Made by a program: the position numbers and the translations under genes
In this document: positions 26,908 to 34,921 of the stretch, one piece after another
Layout: each line of letters starts with the position of its first letter
Position numbering within the stretch: position 1 is the first letter of the stretch
Source: Marinomonas primoryensis
GTDB lineage: Bacteria > Pseudomonadota > Gammaproteobacteria > Pseudomonadales > Marinomonadaceae
DNA length: 64,000 nt
Direction of reading: 5' to 3'
NCBI RefSeq assembly: GCF_013372285.1
Contig: NZ_CP054301.1
Coordinates: 3,314,001-3,378,000 of the forward strand
The notes under the pieces: generated by a model
Seen by the model: only the letters and a program-made list of their open reading frames with translations
Told to the model about the DNA's origin: nothing
Database searches by the model: none

Positions 26908-27426
26908 CTAATCTTTAATTATAAGCATTAGTGGTTGACCAAATTCGACAGCTTGATTGTCTTCTACATAAATTTCTTTTACAGTTCCATTTACCTTTGC
27001 TTCTAAATTATTCATCAATTTCATAACTTCAATAATACAAAGTACACTATCAGGTTTCACGGCCTGACCGACTTCAACAAAAGCAGGAGTGTCAGGACTG
27101 GAGGACTTATAAAAAGTACCTACCATTGGAGCTTTAATTATTACTTCATTTTCTTTTATTTCTTCTTTTTTATTTATTACTTCTTTACTTGAGGGTTCTT
27201 TTTTAGAAATTGAAACTGCGTCGTCAATAAAAATTTCATTAGAGGGTTTTTTTTCTGGAACAACGTGAGAGCTTTCTAAATTCAATCTACCTTTAACCTC
27301 TTCATTTCTACTAATAAAAAGCTCAAGCCCTTGATAGTTTAATGAGAACTCTTTGATATCATTATTTTCATTAACCCATTCAGTCAAGATTTTAATATCA
27401 TTTAATGTAATTTCTATGTTTTTCAT
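26908..27426 (-). CDS. accB: Biotin carboxyl carrier protein (AccB-like)
   Basis: A 172-aa carrier. The C-terminal biotinyl domain (about 95-172) opens with 'APMVGTFYKSSSPDTPAFVE' and carries the biotinylation site 'EVMKLMN' with Lys136. A variable Lys/Glu/Ser-rich linker (about 60-95) joins it to an N-terminal domain. The Met-Lys-Leu site and the thumb-like 'SSPDTPAFVEVG' resemble acetyl-CoA-carboxylase AccB more than oxaloacetate-decarboxylase carriers, yet the neighbouring carboxyltransferase is of the pyruvate/oxaloacetate type. This mixed composition is unusual. Confidence 0.92.
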   Translation of the reverse strand: MKNIEITLNDIKILTEWVNENNDIKEFSLNYQGLELFISRNEEVKGRLNLESSHVVPEKKPSNEIFIDDAVSISKKEPSSKEVINKKEEIKENEVIIKAPMVGTFYKSSSPDTPAFVEVGQAVKPDSVLCIIEVMKLMNNLEAKVNGTVKEIYVEDNQAVEFGQPLMLIIKD

Positions 27427-27449
27427 TTTAATTTCCTTTTTATTATATT

Positions 27450-28967
27450 TTATCTTAAAATTGTAATATTCAAGCCAGAATATGAAACACTGATTTTTTT
27501 CCCATCACCTTTAGCTATATTTTTTATTAGGCTGACGATCTGACCTTCATAATAGTCACCACTTTGTCCGCTTTCTATGGATTTTTTCATTTCAGTAACC
27601 TGATTACCCGCAAACATCGCTCTTAAAAGTAGCTCGTCCATATTCGCTAATGGGTATTGCTTTTTAAGTCCTACCAACATTGGCTTCGGTTCAGATGGTT
27701 TTAAAGCAATATCAGAAGCTCCATTTTTAATGATTTTTTCATATGCAGAATCATCAACAGGACCAAGTAACCGACCGTAATACCCCAGCACATATTTTTT
27801 TATCTCGTTAGGAACAACGCTATATCTATCCCCCGAAATGACATTCATAACTGCCTGAGTACCGACAAACTGTGCAAATGGAGTAATCATATTTGGCCAT
27901 GCTAATTCAGCTCTAACACGAGCAACTTCATCAAGAAGCTCATCGTATCGATGGCCAAGTCCCGCCGTTTCTAATTGGGACTGAAAATTAGAAAGCATTC
28001 CGCCCGGTAACTGATGTTTATAATGTAGCGCGTTGTATTCGACTGGTATGCCAACAGGCTTATTTTCTAACTTAGCTATGTTAGCTAGGTGTTCACTTAT
28101 TTTGTCAATTTCGTCATCATCTACATTAACCTTATAACCAAGCCCTTTTAGAGACTTAACAATATTTTGAGTAGATGGCTGTCCTGCTCCATTTGCTAAC
28201 GGGGCAATCGATGTATGTAAAACGTCAACACCAAGTTCTACCGCCTCAAGGTAAACGAGTGGAGCTAGTCCAGTTAAACAATGGCTGTGAAGCTCCAATG
28301 GTCTATCACCAATAACCTCTTTTATAGCCGGTACAAGGGTTCGAATTCTTTCCGGTGTAAGTAGGCCTGCCGCATCCTTCAGCATGATCGAATCGACATC
28401 GGCTTTTTTAATTAATTCAACAGCTGTTTTAACAAACAATTCATCTGTATGAACAGGGCTTTGACAAAATGATAAAGCGCCAAATGTATGAGCTCCTAAT
28501 TTTTTGGCTCTTTTTAATGAACGAACAATATTTGAGACATCATTAAGCCCATCAAATGCACCTATCACTCTAAATCCATTTTCGTACAGTCGGTCAACCC
28601 ATCCGTCAATAACATCATCGGGGAGAAAGTCGAATGAGGCTATATTCCTTGAACGAATCAAAGCTCGAAATTTAGTATCGGGAGCCGCTTCATGCATTTT
28701 TCTAACTCTTTCCCAGGGGTCCTCTTTGAGATAACGCACTGAAACATCAAATTGAATCGGGGCCATTAAATCAACTTGCTCAAATCCAGCCTTATTTACA
28801 ACTTCTGCGATGCCCAACATATGCTCTGTTCGCATTCGAGTAGCCCAAAGGCTTTGATGTGCATCACGAAACGTAGTGTCCACAATTTTAATTTCTCGAA
28901 GGCTATTAGCAGGACGGCCACCTTCACCAAATATTGCAGCAACACCTTTATGATTTTCAGGTATCAT
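27450..28967 (-). CDS. Biotin-dependent carboxyltransferase, pyruvate carboxylase B / OadA-like, atypical active site
   Basis: About 505 aa, first gene of the AT-rich operon. ATG 28967 has AAGGAG at 7 bp. The TIM barrel starts with 'DTTFRDAHQSLWATRMR' (metal-binding Asp) and includes 'SIMLKDAAGLLTP' and the metal-binding 'LHSHCLTG'. The C-terminal PYC_OADA helical domain follows. No biotinyl domain is fused, since AccB supplies it. Compared by eye with pyruvate carboxylase and OadA, the substrate-pocket block 'LLRG-N--GY' reads 'LIRSRNIASF', 'VFRVFD' reads 'VIGAFD' (Arg lost), and the segment holding the proton-relay Thr ('TSQPS') reads 'AGQPS'. This argues for a substrate other than pyruvate. 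No decarboxylase-pump subunits are present. Confidence 0.85.
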   Translation of the reverse strand: MIPENHKGVAAIFGEGGRPANSLREIKIVDTTFRDAHQSLWATRMRTEHMLGIAEVVNKAGFEQVDLMAPIQFDVSVRYLKEDPWERVRKMHEAAPDTKFRALIRSRNIASFDFLPDDVIDGWVDRLYENGFRVIGAFDGLNDVSNIVRSLKRAKKLGAHTFGALSFCQSPVHTDELFVKTAVELIKKADVDSIMLKDAAGLLTPERIRTLVPAIKEVIGDRPLELHSHCLTGLAPLVYLEAVELGVDVLHTSIAPLANGAGQPSTQNIVKSLKGLGYKVNVDDDEIDKISEHLANIAKLENKPVGIPVEYNALHYKHQLPGGMLSNFQSQLETAGLGHRYDELLDEVARVRAELAWPNMITPFAQFVGTQAVMNVISGDRYSVVPNEIKKYVLGYYGRLLGPVDDSAYEKIIKNGASDIALKPSEPKPMLVGLKKQYPLANMDELLLRAMFAGNQVTEMKKSIESGQSGDYYEGQIVSLIKNIAKGDGKKISVSYSGLNITILR

Positions 28968-29071
28968 CAAATTCTCCTTTTTATATTTATATCGAAACTA
29001 CTGTCTACTTAGTGAAACAATCTTATTACTTTCTCAAATAAAGCCTTAAAGCAAAAAAAAACACTTTATTC

Positions 29072-29100
29072 ATAATGCATAAGAAAAAGTAGTTCGTCAA
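29072..29100 (-). promoter_or_regulatory. Candidate sigma-70 promoter of the carboxylase/TRAP operon
   Basis: On the minus strand TTGACG (29095-29100) is followed after 17 bp by CATTAT (29072-29077). The -35 box lies inside the left half of the tandem operator, the position used by PcaR-type activators. The leader to ATG 28967 is about 100 nt. Confidence 0.5.
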
Positions 29101-29125
29101 GCGATCATAAGTTCGTCATGCGAAC
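29092..29125. promoter_or_regulatory. Tandem IclR/PcaR-type operator of the carboxylase operon
   Basis: GTTCGTCAAGCGATC (29092-29106), a 4-bp spacer, then the perfect palindrome GTTCG-TCATG-CGAAC (29111-29125). The same 15+4+15 arrangement precedes pcaI at 30652-30685. The pattern resembles the published P. putida PcaR site GTTCGATAATCGCAC. Confidence 0.75.
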
Positions 29126-29251
29126 TTACAGCTTTGATCTAATTGAAATTGCAACCAATGCATTTATGTAGCTTGGTTTTAAAAGTAGCTTTTTTATCGG
29201 TTTTGATTCAGTAGAGAAGTGCTTTTCTGATGACTTGATTGTCTTAATAGA

Positions 29252-29276
29252 TGTCTAGTAAAGTCTGGGAAGTCCA
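29252..29276 (-). repeat. Solitary IS3-type terminal sequence
   Basis: A 25-bp sequence from TGTCTAG to GTCCA, identical at 34799-34823 and found inverted, with changes, at 51686. It resembles the right tip of the IS3 at 1757-1776. Its tip abuts a truncated IS5 at 29277. Bases 29126-29251 contain no intact gene. Confidence 0.7.
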
Positions 29277-29619
29277 GTTTTTCTAATAGGTGCGTGAAAT
29301 TCATGATGGTAGTGTGATCGGGAATAGGTTTATCTAACGACAAGTCAGCAAATAAGCGCATAGAAGTAATCTCATACAAGGCATCTTCCATCGCTGGATC
29401 ACTCATGTTGTACCAATGTTGCATGCAGTGAATGCGGAACATTGTTGATAGCTGATAAAGTCTTCTGCCATTCCCTGGTTTAGGATAAAACGGCTCAATA
29501 ATCGCTTCTAGTTGATCCCAAGGCATCAACTCATTCATGCGAGAAAGGAAAATTTCCTTCCGTGTTTTACGGCGTTTGTTGTTGAACTCGCTGTCGGCAA
29601 AGGTGAGTTGGAGTGACAT
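29277..29619 (-). pseudogene. IS5-family transposase, N-terminal fragment
   Basis: The fragment encodes the IS5 N-terminus: '[18 protein letters not shown]', '[17 protein letters not shown]', '[18 protein letters not shown]' and '[11 protein letters not shown]'. This is about 114 residues before the frame enters unrelated DNA at the IS3-type end. The DDE core and C-terminus are missing. Unlike the copy at 34.5 kb it lacks the deletion after 'DPAM', so it preserves the ancestral N-terminal frame. Confidence 0.88.
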
Positions 29620-29680
29620 GGTTGAGACTCGAAGACTTAAAACGCGATTGTCTCATGGCAGGGACTTATTCGCATGCTCC
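29277..29680 (-). mobile_element. IS5-family fragment (transposase-start end)
   Basis: It carries the outer tip, GGAGCATGCGAATAAGTC inward from 29680, and the first part of the transposase. It is cut at 29277 by an IS3-type end. It is close kin to the copy at 33611-34777. Confidence 0.85.
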
Positions 29681-29748
29681 CTAATGTAGGTAACACATTT
29701 TTCAAATGTGTATCATTCAAAAGCTGAAATGAACATCTATTTATCTTC

Positions 29749-30528
29749 TTACTGTGTATGTAACCGTATTTGTTCCGCAGCGTCTTGCAACACAGGAAGA
29801 TATTCTTTTAGCAAGGTTTGATGGCTCACTCTCGATGCATTAGTACTAAGATTAATCGCGCCAAGTAAAGTTCCATCAAAAGTGAACGCAGGCACCGCTA
29901 ACGAACGTAGACCAAGATCCAGTTCCTGATCCACTACACAGAAATTCTGTTCGGCAACTTGTAAAAGCATCTGCTCAAAAGCAGACTTATCGACAATACT
30001 ATGCTCAGTAAAAGCTTCCAGTGAGAGATTTCTGAGCCAGTCTTTTTGCTCTTCTGGAGGTAACTTAGCAACCAGTACTCGCCCCATAGAAGTATAAGCA
30101 GCAGGCAACCGTGTTCCTGCACTTAAGGTTATCGACATCAAACGATGAGCTGCAGGAGAGCGTACTACATACATGATTTCTTGCTGATCCAATACAGCTA
30201 AGGAAGAAGACTCACCCAACCGAGCAGTAATATCATGTAAGTAATGTTCAACCACACTAATGTGATCATTACTCATATTATAGGCGTAACCAAGCCCCAA
30301 CACCTGTGGTGTTAGGCTAAACAGCCGCTCTTCACGCTTGATGTAACCTAACGCATGCAAGGTCAGTAAAAAACGTCGGGCTTTAGCTCTATCCATACCT
30401 GTTCTATCAGCCACCTCAGACAATGTCATTTTTTTATGTTGGGGGTCAAAGGCCACAATAATCTCTAATCCAGATGCCAGTGCCCCCACATAGTCACGAT
30501 GATCCGGTGACAGTTTCTCTTCATTCAT
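29749..30528 (-). CDS. pcaR: IclR-family regulator of the PcaR type
   Basis: A 259-aa regulator. The winged helix-turn-helix covers about 15-80 ('MTLSEVADRTGMDRAKARRF', 'LHALGYIKREERLFSLTPQV'), and the IclR effector domain about 95-255 ('SSSLAVLDQQEIMYVVRSPA', 'AYTSMGRVLVAKL', 'DQELDLGLRSLAVPAF'). It is divergent from pcaIJF, the usual place of PcaR/PcaU. PcaR responds to 3-oxoadipate. Tandem operators lie between it and pcaI and also upstream of the carboxylase operon on its other side, so it may control both. Repression versus activation cannot be read from the sequence. Confidence 0.85.
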   Translation of the reverse strand: MNEEKLSPDHRDYVGALASGLEIIVAFDPQHKKMTLSEVADRTGMDRAKARRFLLTLHALGYIKREERLFSLTPQVLGLGYAYNMSNDHISVVEHYLHDITARLGESSSLAVLDQQEIMYVVRSPAAHRLMSITLSAGTRLPAAYTSMGRVLVAKLPPEEQKDWLRNLSLEAFTEHSIVDKSAFEQMLLQVAEQNFCVVDQELDLGLRSLAVPAFTFDGTLLGAINLSTNASRVSHQTLLKEYLPVLQDAAEQIRLHTQ

Positions 30529-30651
30529 ACCAAATGTCTCATTTAGGTCATTAACATTGCTATTATTTCTGATTCACCACTTACTCGCCAGAGAAAAATA
30601 GAATAAATATTCATTTTGAGCTTGACCATTAATCCTAAATTAAACTATCTT

Positions 30652-30685
30652 GTTCGTATTGCAAACTTAAATTCGTATAACGAAC
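30652..30685. promoter_or_regulatory. Tandem IclR/PcaR-type operator in the pcaR-pcaI gap
   Basis: GTTCGTATTGCAAAC (30652-30666), spacer TTAA, then ATTCGTATAACGAAC (30671-30685). Each is a 5-5-5 near-palindrome. A candidate pcaI promoter (TTGACC 30622-30627, 18 bp, TATCTT 30646-30651) ends just before the operator, which ends 10 bp before the pcaI start. Confidence 0.72.
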
Positions 30686-30695
30686 AGGATGTATT

Positions 30696-31511
30696 ATGAC
30701 GACGTTTATGACACTGAAAGAGGCCATCGCCACCTATGTAAAAGATGGCGATACAATTGCGCTTGAAGGTTTTACACACCTAATTCCCTTCGCAGCCGGA
30801 CATGAAATCATCCGTCAGAAGCGACGAAATCTCTCCCTAATTCGCATGACGCCAGATCTTATCTATGATCAATTAGTGGGAGCAGGTTGCGTTCGAAAAT
30901 TGACTTTCTCTTGGGGCGGAAACCCTGGTGTTGGCTCGCTTCATCGTGTTCGTGATGCCATAGAAAATGACTACCCTTGCGCACTAGAAACGGTTGAACA
31001 TAGCCATGCGGCGATGGCGAATGCTTATGAAGCTGGCGCTGCGGGTCTACCATTAGCGGTTTTTCGCGGTTACGTGGGCAGTGAATTACCACTCGTCAAT
31101 ACAGAAATTTCTTCCATAATTTGCCCTTTTACTGGCGAGCAGTTAGCGGCCATTCCAGCCATTAAACCTGATGTCGGTATTATTCACGCTCAAAAAGCAG
31201 ATCGCGCTGGCAATGTGCTTATCGAAGGGATTATTGGTGTTCAAAAAGAAGTCGTACTGTCAGCCAAACGCAGTATTGTCACGGTAGAAGAAATTGTCGA
31301 TAACTTGGACGTCACGTCAAACGCTTGCGTCTTACCGGCATGGACAATTGACGCTATTGCGGTCGCACCGGAAGGCGCGAAACCATCTTATACGCTTGGT
31401 TATTACGACAGAGACAACAACTATTACAAACAATGGGACAACATCAGTCGAGATAGAGACAGCTTCAACCAATGGTTGGAATCCCATGTGTTTGCCCAAG
31501 GAGATGTTTAA
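30696..31511 (+). CDS. pcaI: 3-oxoadipate CoA-transferase subunit A
   Basis: A 271-aa alpha subunit of a family I CoA-transferase that moves CoA from succinyl-CoA to 3-oxoadipate. It has 'ALEGFTHLIPFAAGHEIIRQ' at the start, the glycine-rich 'FSWGGNPGVGSLHRVRDA' (about 68-85) and 'VLIEGIIGVQKEVVLSAKRS'. Start ATG 30696 follows AGGA directly after the operator. The stop lies 1 bp before the subunit B start. With pcaJ and pcaF it completes the last two steps of the beta-ketoadipate pathway. No genes for the upper steps (pcaGHBCD or catABC) are in the window. Confidence 0.9.
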   Translation: MTTFMTLKEAIATYVKDGDTIALEGFTHLIPFAAGHEIIRQKRRNLSLIRMTPDLIYDQLVGAGCVRKLTFSWGGNPGVGSLHRVRDAIENDYPCALETVEHSHAAMANAYEAGAAGLPLAVFRGYVGSELPLVNTEISSIICPFTGEQLAAIPAIKPDVGIIHAQKADRAGNVLIEGIIGVQKEVVLSAKRSIVTVEEIVDNLDVTSNACVLPAWTIDAIAVAPEGAKPSYTLGYYDRDNNYYKQWDNISRDRDSFNQWLESHVFAQGDV

Positions 31512-31512
31512 T

Positions 31513-32346
31513 ATGACAACACCTAACAATTCAACGCAATATACCTCTGCTGAAATGATGACAATCACAGCAGCACGCGCCTTAACCAATAACATGACCT
31601 GCTTTGTTGGCATTGGCTTACCCAGCGAAGCCGCTAACGTTGCACGTTTGACTCACGCTCCTGATGTCACATTGATCTACGAATCAGGCACCTTGCAAAC
31701 AAAACCAGATGTATTGCCTTTATCTATTGGCGACGGTGAACTATGTGAGTCAGCTCTAACAACCGTATCTGTACCAGAAATGTTCCGTTATTGGCTACAA
31801 GGTGGCCACATTGATGCAGGTTTTTTAGGAACAGCGCAAATCGACCGCTTTGCTAATTTAAATACTACGGTTATTGCTGCCAATCATCCTGAAGGTGGCA
31901 AAAATGGCGCTCACAGCTATGCAAATCCAAGGGTGCGTCTACCTGGCGGCGGTGGTGCCCCTGAAATTTCTACCAACGCCAAAGAAGTGTTTATTACGGT
32001 TAAACACTCAAAGCGCACTTTTGTAAAAGACGTGGATTTTATCACCACCATTGGCTTTGGTCGTGATGGCAAAGGCAGAGATAATTTACCAAATATCGGT
32101 CGTGGTCCGAGCATCGTTATTACGGATCTGTGTATTTTAAAACCAGACCCTCAGACCAAAGAACTGATTGTCACTAGCTTACACCCAGGCACAACAAGAG
32201 AAGAAGTGATTGAAGCAACAGGCTGGGAAGTGAAATTCGCCAACACTCTTGAGGCCACTCCCATGCCGAACGAAAAAGAATTGTCTGTGTTACGCGAATT
32301 AAAAGCACGAACTGAAAAAGCACACAGTGCGCAGGAGGCAATATGA
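31513..32346 (+). CDS. pcaJ: 3-oxoadipate CoA-transferase subunit B
   Basis: A 277-aa beta subunit. I chose ATG 31513, with AAGGAG at 9-10 bp and only 1 bp after the pcaI stop; the longer frame overlaps pcaI. The catalytic Glu lies in 'TLIYESGTLQTKP' (about 54-66). 'CFVGIGLPSEAANVARLTHA' and 'VRLPGGGGAPEISTNAKEVF' are also typical of the family. The last bases overlap the thiolase start (ATGA). Confidence 0.92.
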   Translation: MTTPNNSTQYTSAEMMTITAARALTNNMTCFVGIGLPSEAANVARLTHAPDVTLIYESGTLQTKPDVLPLSIGDGELCESALTTVSVPEMFRYWLQGGHIDAGFLGTAQIDRFANLNTTVIAANHPEGGKNGAHSYANPRVRLPGGGGAPEISTNAKEVFITVKHSKRTFVKDVDFITTIGFGRDGKGRDNLPNIGRGPSIVITDLCILKPDPQTKELIVTSLHPGTTREEVIEATGWEVKFANTLEATPMPNEKELSVLRELKARTEKAHSAQEAI

Positions 32347-33557
32347 GCTCTGTTTACATCTGTCACCCTAAACGCTCAGCCGTTGGCCGTTACGCCGGGG
32401 CCCTTGCAGGAGTTCGCCCCGATGACCTGTTAGCTCAAGTCATTAAAGCGGTACTAAGTGCAGCCCCAGACCTTGATCCAGCAGCCATTGACGATGCTAT
32501 TTTTGGCTGTGCAAATCAGGCGGGCGAAGACAACCGAAATGTGGCCCGTATGGCAACGTTATTGTCTGGTATGCCTTATAGTGTGTCTGCTACAACAATG
32601 AACCGTTTGTGCGGATCGGGTATGGATGCGGTCGGTACGGCATTTCGGGCCATTCAAGCTGGTGAAGCCGAATTAATATTGGCCGGTGGTGTAGAGTCCA
32701 TGTCTCGAGCGCCATTTGTTATCGGTAAACCAAGTTCCGCATTCGATAGACAACAAACATTAGAAGACACCACCATGGGCTGGCGTTTTATCAATCCAGT
32801 CTTGAAATCCTTGTATGGCACTGAGTCCATGCCAGAAACGGCAGAAAATATTGCTGAGCGCTACAAAATAACGCGCCAACAACAAGATTTATTCGCTTGG
32901 CACTCTCAACAAAAAGCCAAAGCGGCACAAAATAAAGGTCGCTTTGCCGAAGAAATAACCCCTATTACTATTAAGCCAAAACGTGGCAATCCAATTATCG
33001 TCGATCAAGATGAACATTTACGTCCTGACACAACACTAGAAGATTTAGCAAAACTAAGAGCACCGTTCCGAGACAACGGTTCAGTGACGGCAGGCAATGC
33101 ATCCGGTATAAACGACGGTGCAGCAGCTATGTTGATTGCCAGTAAAGCAGCGGTCGAGAGCCACAAATTAGAACCTTTAGCAAAAATCATAGGTATGGCA
33201 ACCGCAGGCGTTGAACCTACAGTGATGGGCATGGGACCTGTTCCCGCGGTGCAAAAATTGCTAAAGCGCACAGGCCTTACTCTCGCAGACATGGATGTGA
33301 TCGAATTAAATGAAGCCTTTGCGGTACAAGGCTTGGCTTGTATGCAAGAACTGGGGCTTTCACCAGAAGATGAACGCATTAATCCAAATGGCGGCGCGAT
33401 TGCCCTAGGACATCCATTAGGAATGTCTGGCGCTCGTCTATTACAATCTGCCGCCATGCAGTTAAAACGCACAGGTGGACGTTATGCACTTTGCACCATG
33501 TGCATTGGCGTCGGACAAGGCGTAGCCATGTTGATTGAAAGAAGTGACATCAAATAA
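32343..33557 (+). CDS. pcaF: 3-oxoadipyl-CoA thiolase
   Basis: A 404-aa thiolase cleaving 3-oxoadipyl-CoA to succinyl-CoA and acetyl-CoA. The nucleophilic Cys is in 'MNRLCGSGMDAVG' (about residue 90), the His in 'IALGHPLGMSGARL' (about 359), and the second catalytic Cys in 'CTMCIGVGQG' (about 389). Length and motifs match PcaF/PaaJ. ATG 32343 overlaps the pcaJ stop by 4 bp, so the three genes are translationally coupled. An IS5 lies 50 bp downstream, so no native gene follows in the operon. Confidence 0.93.
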   Translation: MSSVYICHPKRSAVGRYAGALAGVRPDDLLAQVIKAVLSAAPDLDPAAIDDAIFGCANQAGEDNRNVARMATLLSGMPYSVSATTMNRLCGSGMDAVGTAFRAIQAGEAELILAGGVESMSRAPFVIGKPSSAFDRQQTLEDTTMGWRFINPVLKSLYGTESMPETAENIAERYKITRQQQDLFAWHSQQKAKAAQNKGRFAEEITPITIKPKRGNPIIVDQDEHLRPDTTLEDLAKLRAPFRDNGSVTAGNASGINDGAAAMLIASKAAVESHKLEPLAKIIGMATAGVEPTVMGMGPVPAVQKLLKRTGLTLADMDVIELNEAFAVQGLACMQELGLSPEDERINPNGGAIALGHPLGMSGARLLQSAAMQLKRTGGRYALCTMCIGVGQGVAMLIERSDIK

Positions 33558-33610
33558 AAATGTAGAGGGTGACAATAAAAAGTCTGCGATAGTCTTCTCT
33601 CATCCTCTAG

Positions 33611-34777
33611 GGAATATGCGATCAAGTCGAGTTGCGCGCCTTAATATTCTGAAAAGCCCAATGGCAGTCAGTAATGTGGCTGGTTTATCACTTTTCTACC
33701 ACTAAACAAGATAATTGAACCTTGTTTAGTGGTTTTTAAACGGATTAACCCCTTGCTGGTCAACTCGAAACACGTTTGCAAGAGCAAACAGCATTGCGAG
33801 CTTACTGTCATTTTTATCCAACCCACGATAAATAGCGTTTCTAAAACCAAACTGACACTTGATGATTCTAAAGGGATGTTCGACTTTTGCTCGAATACTG
33901 GCTTTGATATATTCCGTTTGGATCGGTTGTTTATTTTTTATAGGGTGCTTTTATAAGATTCTTATTTTGCTTGCCCTTCTTTTCGAAAAATAGCTGCAAT
34001 CAACCAGTCTGCTTTGACACCTTTTAACTCTTCTCTCTTTTGAGCGCCACGATAGCCAGAATCCGCCGAGACAAAACACTCCTCTCCATGAAGAAGGTTC
34101 GCTGTTTCCGTGATGTCGTGCACGTTTGCTGCAGTCGTACTTAGACTATGTGTCAGCCCCGTTCTTGCATCCACACCAATGTGCGCTTTTAGACCGAAGA
34201 ACCACTGCTTTCCTTTCTGAGTTTGATGCATCTCAGGGTCTCTTTCTTTGGCTTAATTCTTCGTTGATCTGGCCGCTTCAATAATAGTCGCGTCCACAAT
34301 CGTACCTTCTTTGAGGTAAATACCAGCATCAGACAACCACCTATTCACTTCTTTAAAAAGCGGGCGCGAGAGTTTGTGCTTTTCTAATAAGTGCCTAAAG
34401 TTCATGATAGTTGTGTGGTCAGGAATCGGACTATCTAACGACAACCCAGCAAACAAGCGCATTGACGTAATTTCATACAGAGCGTCATGGCAGGATCACT
34501 CATGTTGTACCAATGTTGCATGCAATGAATACGGAACATGGTTGAGAGTGGATAAGGTCTTCTGCCATTGCCTGCTTTGGGATGAAACGGCTCAACAACC
34601 GCTTCAAGTTGATCCCAAGGCATCAACTCATTCATGCGAGTGAGAAACAGTTCTTTACGGGTTTTACGGCGCTTGTTGTTGAATTCGCTGTCGGCAAAGG
34701 TGAGTTGATGTGACATGGTTGAGGCTCGAAGACTTAAAACGCGATTATCTCATGGTAGGGACTTATTCGCATGTTCC
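33611..34777 (-). mobile_element. IS5-family insertion sequence, full length but decayed
   Basis: The tips GGAATATGCGATCAAGTC (33611 inward) and GGAACATGCGAATAAGTC (inward from 34777) are inverted repeats. CTAG flanks both sides (33607-33610 and 34778-34781), the standard IS5 target duplication. Length 1167 bp. The transposase is broken at three places. Fragments of the same element occur at 19190, 20416 and 29277. Confidence 0.92.
33726..34716 (-). pseudogene. IS5-family transposase, multiply disrupted
   Basis: The protein can be followed from '[18 protein letters not shown]' at 34716 to '[10 protein letters not shown]' at 33726. It is broken by a short deletion near 34484 (after 'DPAM'; compare the intact N-terminus at 29.4 kb), a TAA at 34251-34253 within '[15 protein letters not shown]', and a frame change with stops near 33960. 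DDE-region landmarks are visible: '[13 protein letters not shown]' (first Asp), 'VSADSGYRG' (second Asp) and '[12 protein letters not shown]' (Glu). Confidence 0.9.
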
Positions 34778-34798
34778 CTAGATTTTAACGTTAATGGG

Positions 34799-34823
34799 TG
34801 TCTAGTAAAGTCTGGGAAGTCCA
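34799..34823 (-). repeat. Solitary IS3-type terminal sequence, left border of the aromatic cluster
   Basis: Identical over 25 bp to 29252-29276. The tip (..GTCCA) points right, towards the aromatic cluster. The body of the element, which would lie to the left, is gone and an IS5 occupies its place. A related inverted tip lies at 51686 on the far side of the cluster. Confidence 0.65.
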
Positions 34824-34921
34824 CTTTAATATTTGGCATTACACTAAGTAATTTTTTTCCAATTTTTTAGTGTTATAATCTTGGCTTTACTATGATCTAA
34901 ATGAGTTTTAGAAGATCCTTT

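Noticed and set aside
25502..27426. Housekeeping acetyl-CoA carboxylase accBC
   Set aside because: Both genes sit between a keto-acid-type carboxyltransferase and a TRAP transporter in one AT-rich operon; no accA or accD is present.
22605..28967. Sodium-pumping oxaloacetate decarboxylase operon
   Set aside because: The beta and gamma membrane subunits are absent, and a biotin carboxylase is present, which indicates carboxylation driven by ATP.
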